A DNA stretch of 64,000 bases, from assembly GCA_964518905.1 (NCBI GenBank), contig CAZFJL010000008.1, forward strand, positions 29,260 through 93,259, read 5' to 3'. Position 1 is the first letter of the stretch. Every line of letters begins with the position of its first letter. The notes beneath the pieces were generated by a model. The model made no database searches, had not been told where the DNA came from, and saw nothing but the letters and a program-made list of their open reading frames with translations. Positions 62,553 to 64,000 of this stretch are shown here, piece after piece. The position numbers and the translations under genes were made by a program. Source of the DNA: RDYZ01 sp964518905. GTDB lineage: Bacteria; Cyanobacteriota; Cyanobacteriia; Cyanobacteriales; Geitlerinemataceae.

Positions 62553-62807
62553 ATGGCCATAGAATTGATGGAAATGACGGCGGGTTTAACGTTTGACTAT
62601 GACCCGATCGGGGATAGTTTGATGGTGACGGTGTGTCCGATTTACCTGGAGCAGGAGACGGAGGAGTTGGGCGATGATATGTTGGCGCGGTTGAATCCGG
62701 TGACGGAGGAGGTTGAGGCGATCGAGATTTTCTTTTGGGCGCGGCGTTTGGCGGCGGGGGAGTCGGTGTTTGTGCCGGTGATGGCGTTGTTGCGGGCGGG
62801 TGGCTAA
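62553..62807 (+). CDS. DUF2283-like small protein (candidate antitoxin)
   Basis: An 84-residue protein: a short beta-rich fold (LTFDYDPIGDSLMVTVCP... EVEAIEIFFWARRL) with the D-x-L pattern and a central acidic stretch (EQETEELGDDMLARLNPVTEEV), resembling DUF2283 antitoxin-like proteins. GGGAGGGG lies upstream of the ATG. The last codons (MALLRAGG) are encoded by a 22-bp sequence repeated at the end of the PIN-domain gene. No intact toxin partner is visible next to it. Confidence 0.62.
   Translation: MAIELMEMTAGLTFDYDPIGDSLMVTVCPIYLEQETEELGDDMLARLNPVTEEVEAIEIFFWARRLAAGESVFVPVMALLRAGG
62782..62803 (+). repeat. 22-bp direct repeat, copy 1 (gene end)
   Basis: TGGCGTTGTTGCGGGCGGGT followed by GG; identical to 63512-63533. 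In both places it encodes ALLRAGG at the C-terminus of a toxin-antitoxin-type gene, in the same frame. Confidence 0.85.
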
Positions 62808-62842
62808 AATAGGGCTGTGTTCTTCTCCGTCCGGTTGATGTG

Positions 62843-63121
62843 ATGAGCGTTAAGCAACAGCTAATCCAAGAGATTGATACCGCGCCTGATTTTCTGCTAA
62901 CGGAGGTGTTGGAGTTTTTTCTGTTTCTCAAAATTCGGTTAGCACAGCGGGAGGAACAGGCCACAAGCCCACGATCGACCCGCGAGCCGATGCCCATGTT
63001 TTTGCAAGTGGCGCAGGAACTTAATCACGAGCTGATGGACGAAGATTCCAGTGCATTACCGTCAGACTTTTCGCGCAATCTTGATCATTACCTCTATGGT
63101 TTTCCGAAGGTTGACGCATGA
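62843..63121 (+). CDS. DUF2281/VapB-like antitoxin
   Basis: A 92-residue protein with an N-terminal helical segment (VKQQLIQEIDTAPDFLLTEVLEFFLFLKIRLA) typical of DUF2281 proteins, followed by a flexible polar C-terminus that would bind the toxin. Its stop overlaps the PIN-domain start (ATGA), so translation is coupled. An in-frame GTG at 62840 is an alternative start. Confidence 0.78.
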   Translation: MSVKQQLIQEIDTAPDFLLTEVLEFFLFLKIRLAQREEQATSPRSTREPMPMFLQVAQELNHELMDEDSSALPSDFSRNLDHYLYGFPKVDA

Positions 63122-63552
63122 GGGTTGTGTTAGCGGATACGGGGTATTGGATTGCGTTACTCAACCCGGCGGATGATTTGCACGATCGGGCGCTGGCGGT
63201 GACACGGCAACTCTTGCCGATGCAGATTGTGACGACGGATGCGGTGTTGGTGGAGTTGTTGAATGGGTTTTCGGGGCGGGGTGATCGATTGCGCGGGGTT
63301 GCGGTGCGTTTGATTGAAAGTTTGCAGGTTGACCCGACGGTTGAGGTGGTTCCGCAGACGGCGGAGTTATTTAATGCGGGGTTACGGTTGTACGGACAGC
63401 GTTTGGATAAGAATTGGAGTCATACGGATTGTGTGTCGTTTTGTGTGATGAATGATCGGCGGATCGTTGAGGCACTGGCGTATGACCATCATTTTGAGCA
63501 GGCGGGGTTTGTGGCGTTGTTGCGGGCGGGTGGGGCGATCGGTGGGGGGTGA
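63118..63552 (+). CDS. PIN-domain ribonuclease toxin (VapC-like)
   Basis: A 144-residue endoribonuclease of the PIN fold. Acidic residues Asp7 (LADTGYW), Glu46 (VLVELLNG), Asp104 (SHTDCVSF) and Asp123 (AYDHHFEQAGF) make a complete Mg2+ site, so it is probably active against RNA and held in check by the upstream protein. The C-terminus (ALLRAGGAIGGG) comes from repeat sequence: the 22-bp repeat and the start of the ~105-bp repeat. Pairing with DUF2281-type antitoxins is common in cyanobacteria. Confidence 0.88.
   Translation: MRVVLADTGYWIALLNPADDLHDRALAVTRQLLPMQIVTTDAVLVELLNGFSGRGDRLRGVAVRLIESLQVDPTVEVVPQTAELFNAGLRLYGQRLDKNWSHTDCVSFCVMNDRRIVEALAYDHHFEQAGFVALLRAGGAIGGG
63512..63533 (+). repeat. 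22-bp direct repeat, copy 2 (gene end)
   Basis: Identical to 62782-62803; here it runs straight into the ~105-bp repeat. Confidence 0.85.
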
Positions 63553-63640
63553 GACCTCGGAGGTTTTGGAAACCTCTGAGGTCTGGCGGGTTGAGTAGAA
63601 TAGTGGGCGTTGTGGTTTTGGGGTGGGTTTGATGACGCAA
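63530..63640. repeat. ~105-bp direct repeat, copy B (right of the toxin-antitoxin tract)
   Basis: Matches copy A at 62275-62379. It contains the last codons of the PIN gene, the 33-nt hairpin, and the first codons of the LRR gene, so it links three features in one repeat unit. Confidence 0.82.
63552..63584. repeat. 33-nt hairpin repeat, copy 3
   Basis: AGACCTCGGAGGTTT-TGG-AAACCTCTGAGGTCT; the right arm differs from copy 2 by one base. It sits between the PIN stop and the LRR start. Confidence 0.8.
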
Positions 63641-64000
63641 GCGGAATTGTTGGAATTGTTGGCGCGGGCGAAGGCGGAGGGCTGGAAAGAGCTGGATTTG
63701 ATAGGGAGGGGAATCGAGGAGCTGCCGCCAGAAATCGGACAACTCTCACTGCTCACTGAGCTAGACCTCAGCGATAACCAACTGAGCAGCGTCCCGACGG
63801 AAATCGCACAACTCTCACTGCTCACTGAGCTAGACCTCAGCGATAACCAACTGAGCAGCGTCCCGACGGAAATCGCACAACTCTCACAGCTCACCACGCT
63901 AGACCTCAGAAATAACCAACTGAGCAGCGTCCCGGCGGAAATCGCACAACTCTCACAGCTCACCACGCTAGACCTCAGCTTTAACCAACTGAGCAGCGTC
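63632..64000 (+). CDS. Leucine-rich-repeat protein, N-terminal part (runs off window)
   Basis: The first 123 codons of a longer gene. After a short helical start (TQAELLELLARAKAEGWKELDLIGRGIEELPPEIG) come four 23-residue LRRs of type LTxLDLxxNQLSSVPxEIAQLS. The repeat units are almost identical at the DNA level (69-bp period), pointing to recent duplication. The N-terminus and the LRR consensus are like those of cyanobacterial Roco/COR GTPases and related LRR proteins, whose GTPase part would lie outside the window. Start: ATG in a GGGTTTG context; the same start is present, truncated, in copy A at ~62369. Confidence 0.88.
   Translation, partial: MTQAELLELLARAKAEGWKELDLIGRGIEELPPEIGQLSLLTELDLSDNQLSSVPTEIAQLSLLTELDLSDNQLSSVPTEIAQLSQLTTLDLRNNQLSSVPAEIAQLSQLTTLDLSFNQLSSV

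Overview
The window is chromosomal DNA from a cyanobacterium. The evidence is the very frequent HIP1 octamer (GCGATCGC and close variants), several families found essentially only in cyanobacteria (Tic20-like, DUF3177, DUF3181, DUF2358, fibrillin/PAP, PatD-like, CBS-CP12), and a backbone of housekeeping genes with cyanobacterial relatives (argF, solanesyl-type prenyl diphosphate synthase, clpP, gpsA, ftsQ-ftsZ, phoU, leuC, rel/spoT, dnaX). Nothing phage-like or plasmid-like is visible and no CRISPR array was seen. I cannot name the genus.

Layout. 1-2917: the N-terminal ~970 residues of a giant Ser/Thr-kinase-like/AAA-ATPase sensor protein running off the left edge. 3.3-9.1 kb: argF, a His/Cys-rich CobW-type GTPase, a Tic20-like membrane protein, a family 2 glycosyltransferase, a 72-residue protein and an alpha/beta hydrolase. 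9.3-12.1 kb: prenyl diphosphate synthase, clpP and a DUF3177 membrane protein. 12.2-18.9 kb: a secreted CAP+RTX protein, a small exported protein, an M20 peptidase and gpsA, with many small non-coding mobile repeats between them. 18.9-26.1 kb: a signalling block of three histidine kinases around tRNA-Thr, including an APC-type permease fused to a hybrid kinase and, 2 nt downstream, a receiver-kinase. 26.6-30.7 kb: ftsZ, ftsQ, CBS-CP12 and phoU. 31.7-45.1 kb: largely cyanobacterial hypothetical, membrane and envelope genes (HTH protein with a disordered centre, LapA-like protein, ABC exporter, YdcF, MOSC, VOC, M23 peptidase). 45.2-52.6 kb: RibD-C reductase, leuC, fibrillin, PatD-like protein, rel/spoT and DUF2358. 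52.8-61.1 kb: dnaX, a secreted PPC-domain protein, a methyltransferase and a site-2 protease with CBS region. 61.4-64.0 kb: a thioredoxin-like protein, tRNA-Ala and an accessory tract holding DUF2283, a VapB/VapC-type pair and the start of a leucine-rich-repeat gene.

The most notable non-genic content is repeats. Five ~117-bp TA-bounded MITE-like elements at four sites share a central hairpin whose stem shows two compensatory base-pair changes. Two inverted 132-bp elements are bounded by CTAG on both sides. Three copies of a 33-nt hairpin lie in the last 4.3 kb. Several of these elements sit exactly at, or within 15 bp of, gene stop codons, and in two genes the element itself supplies the stop. 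The right-end toxin-antitoxin cassette is bracketed by ~105-bp direct repeats.
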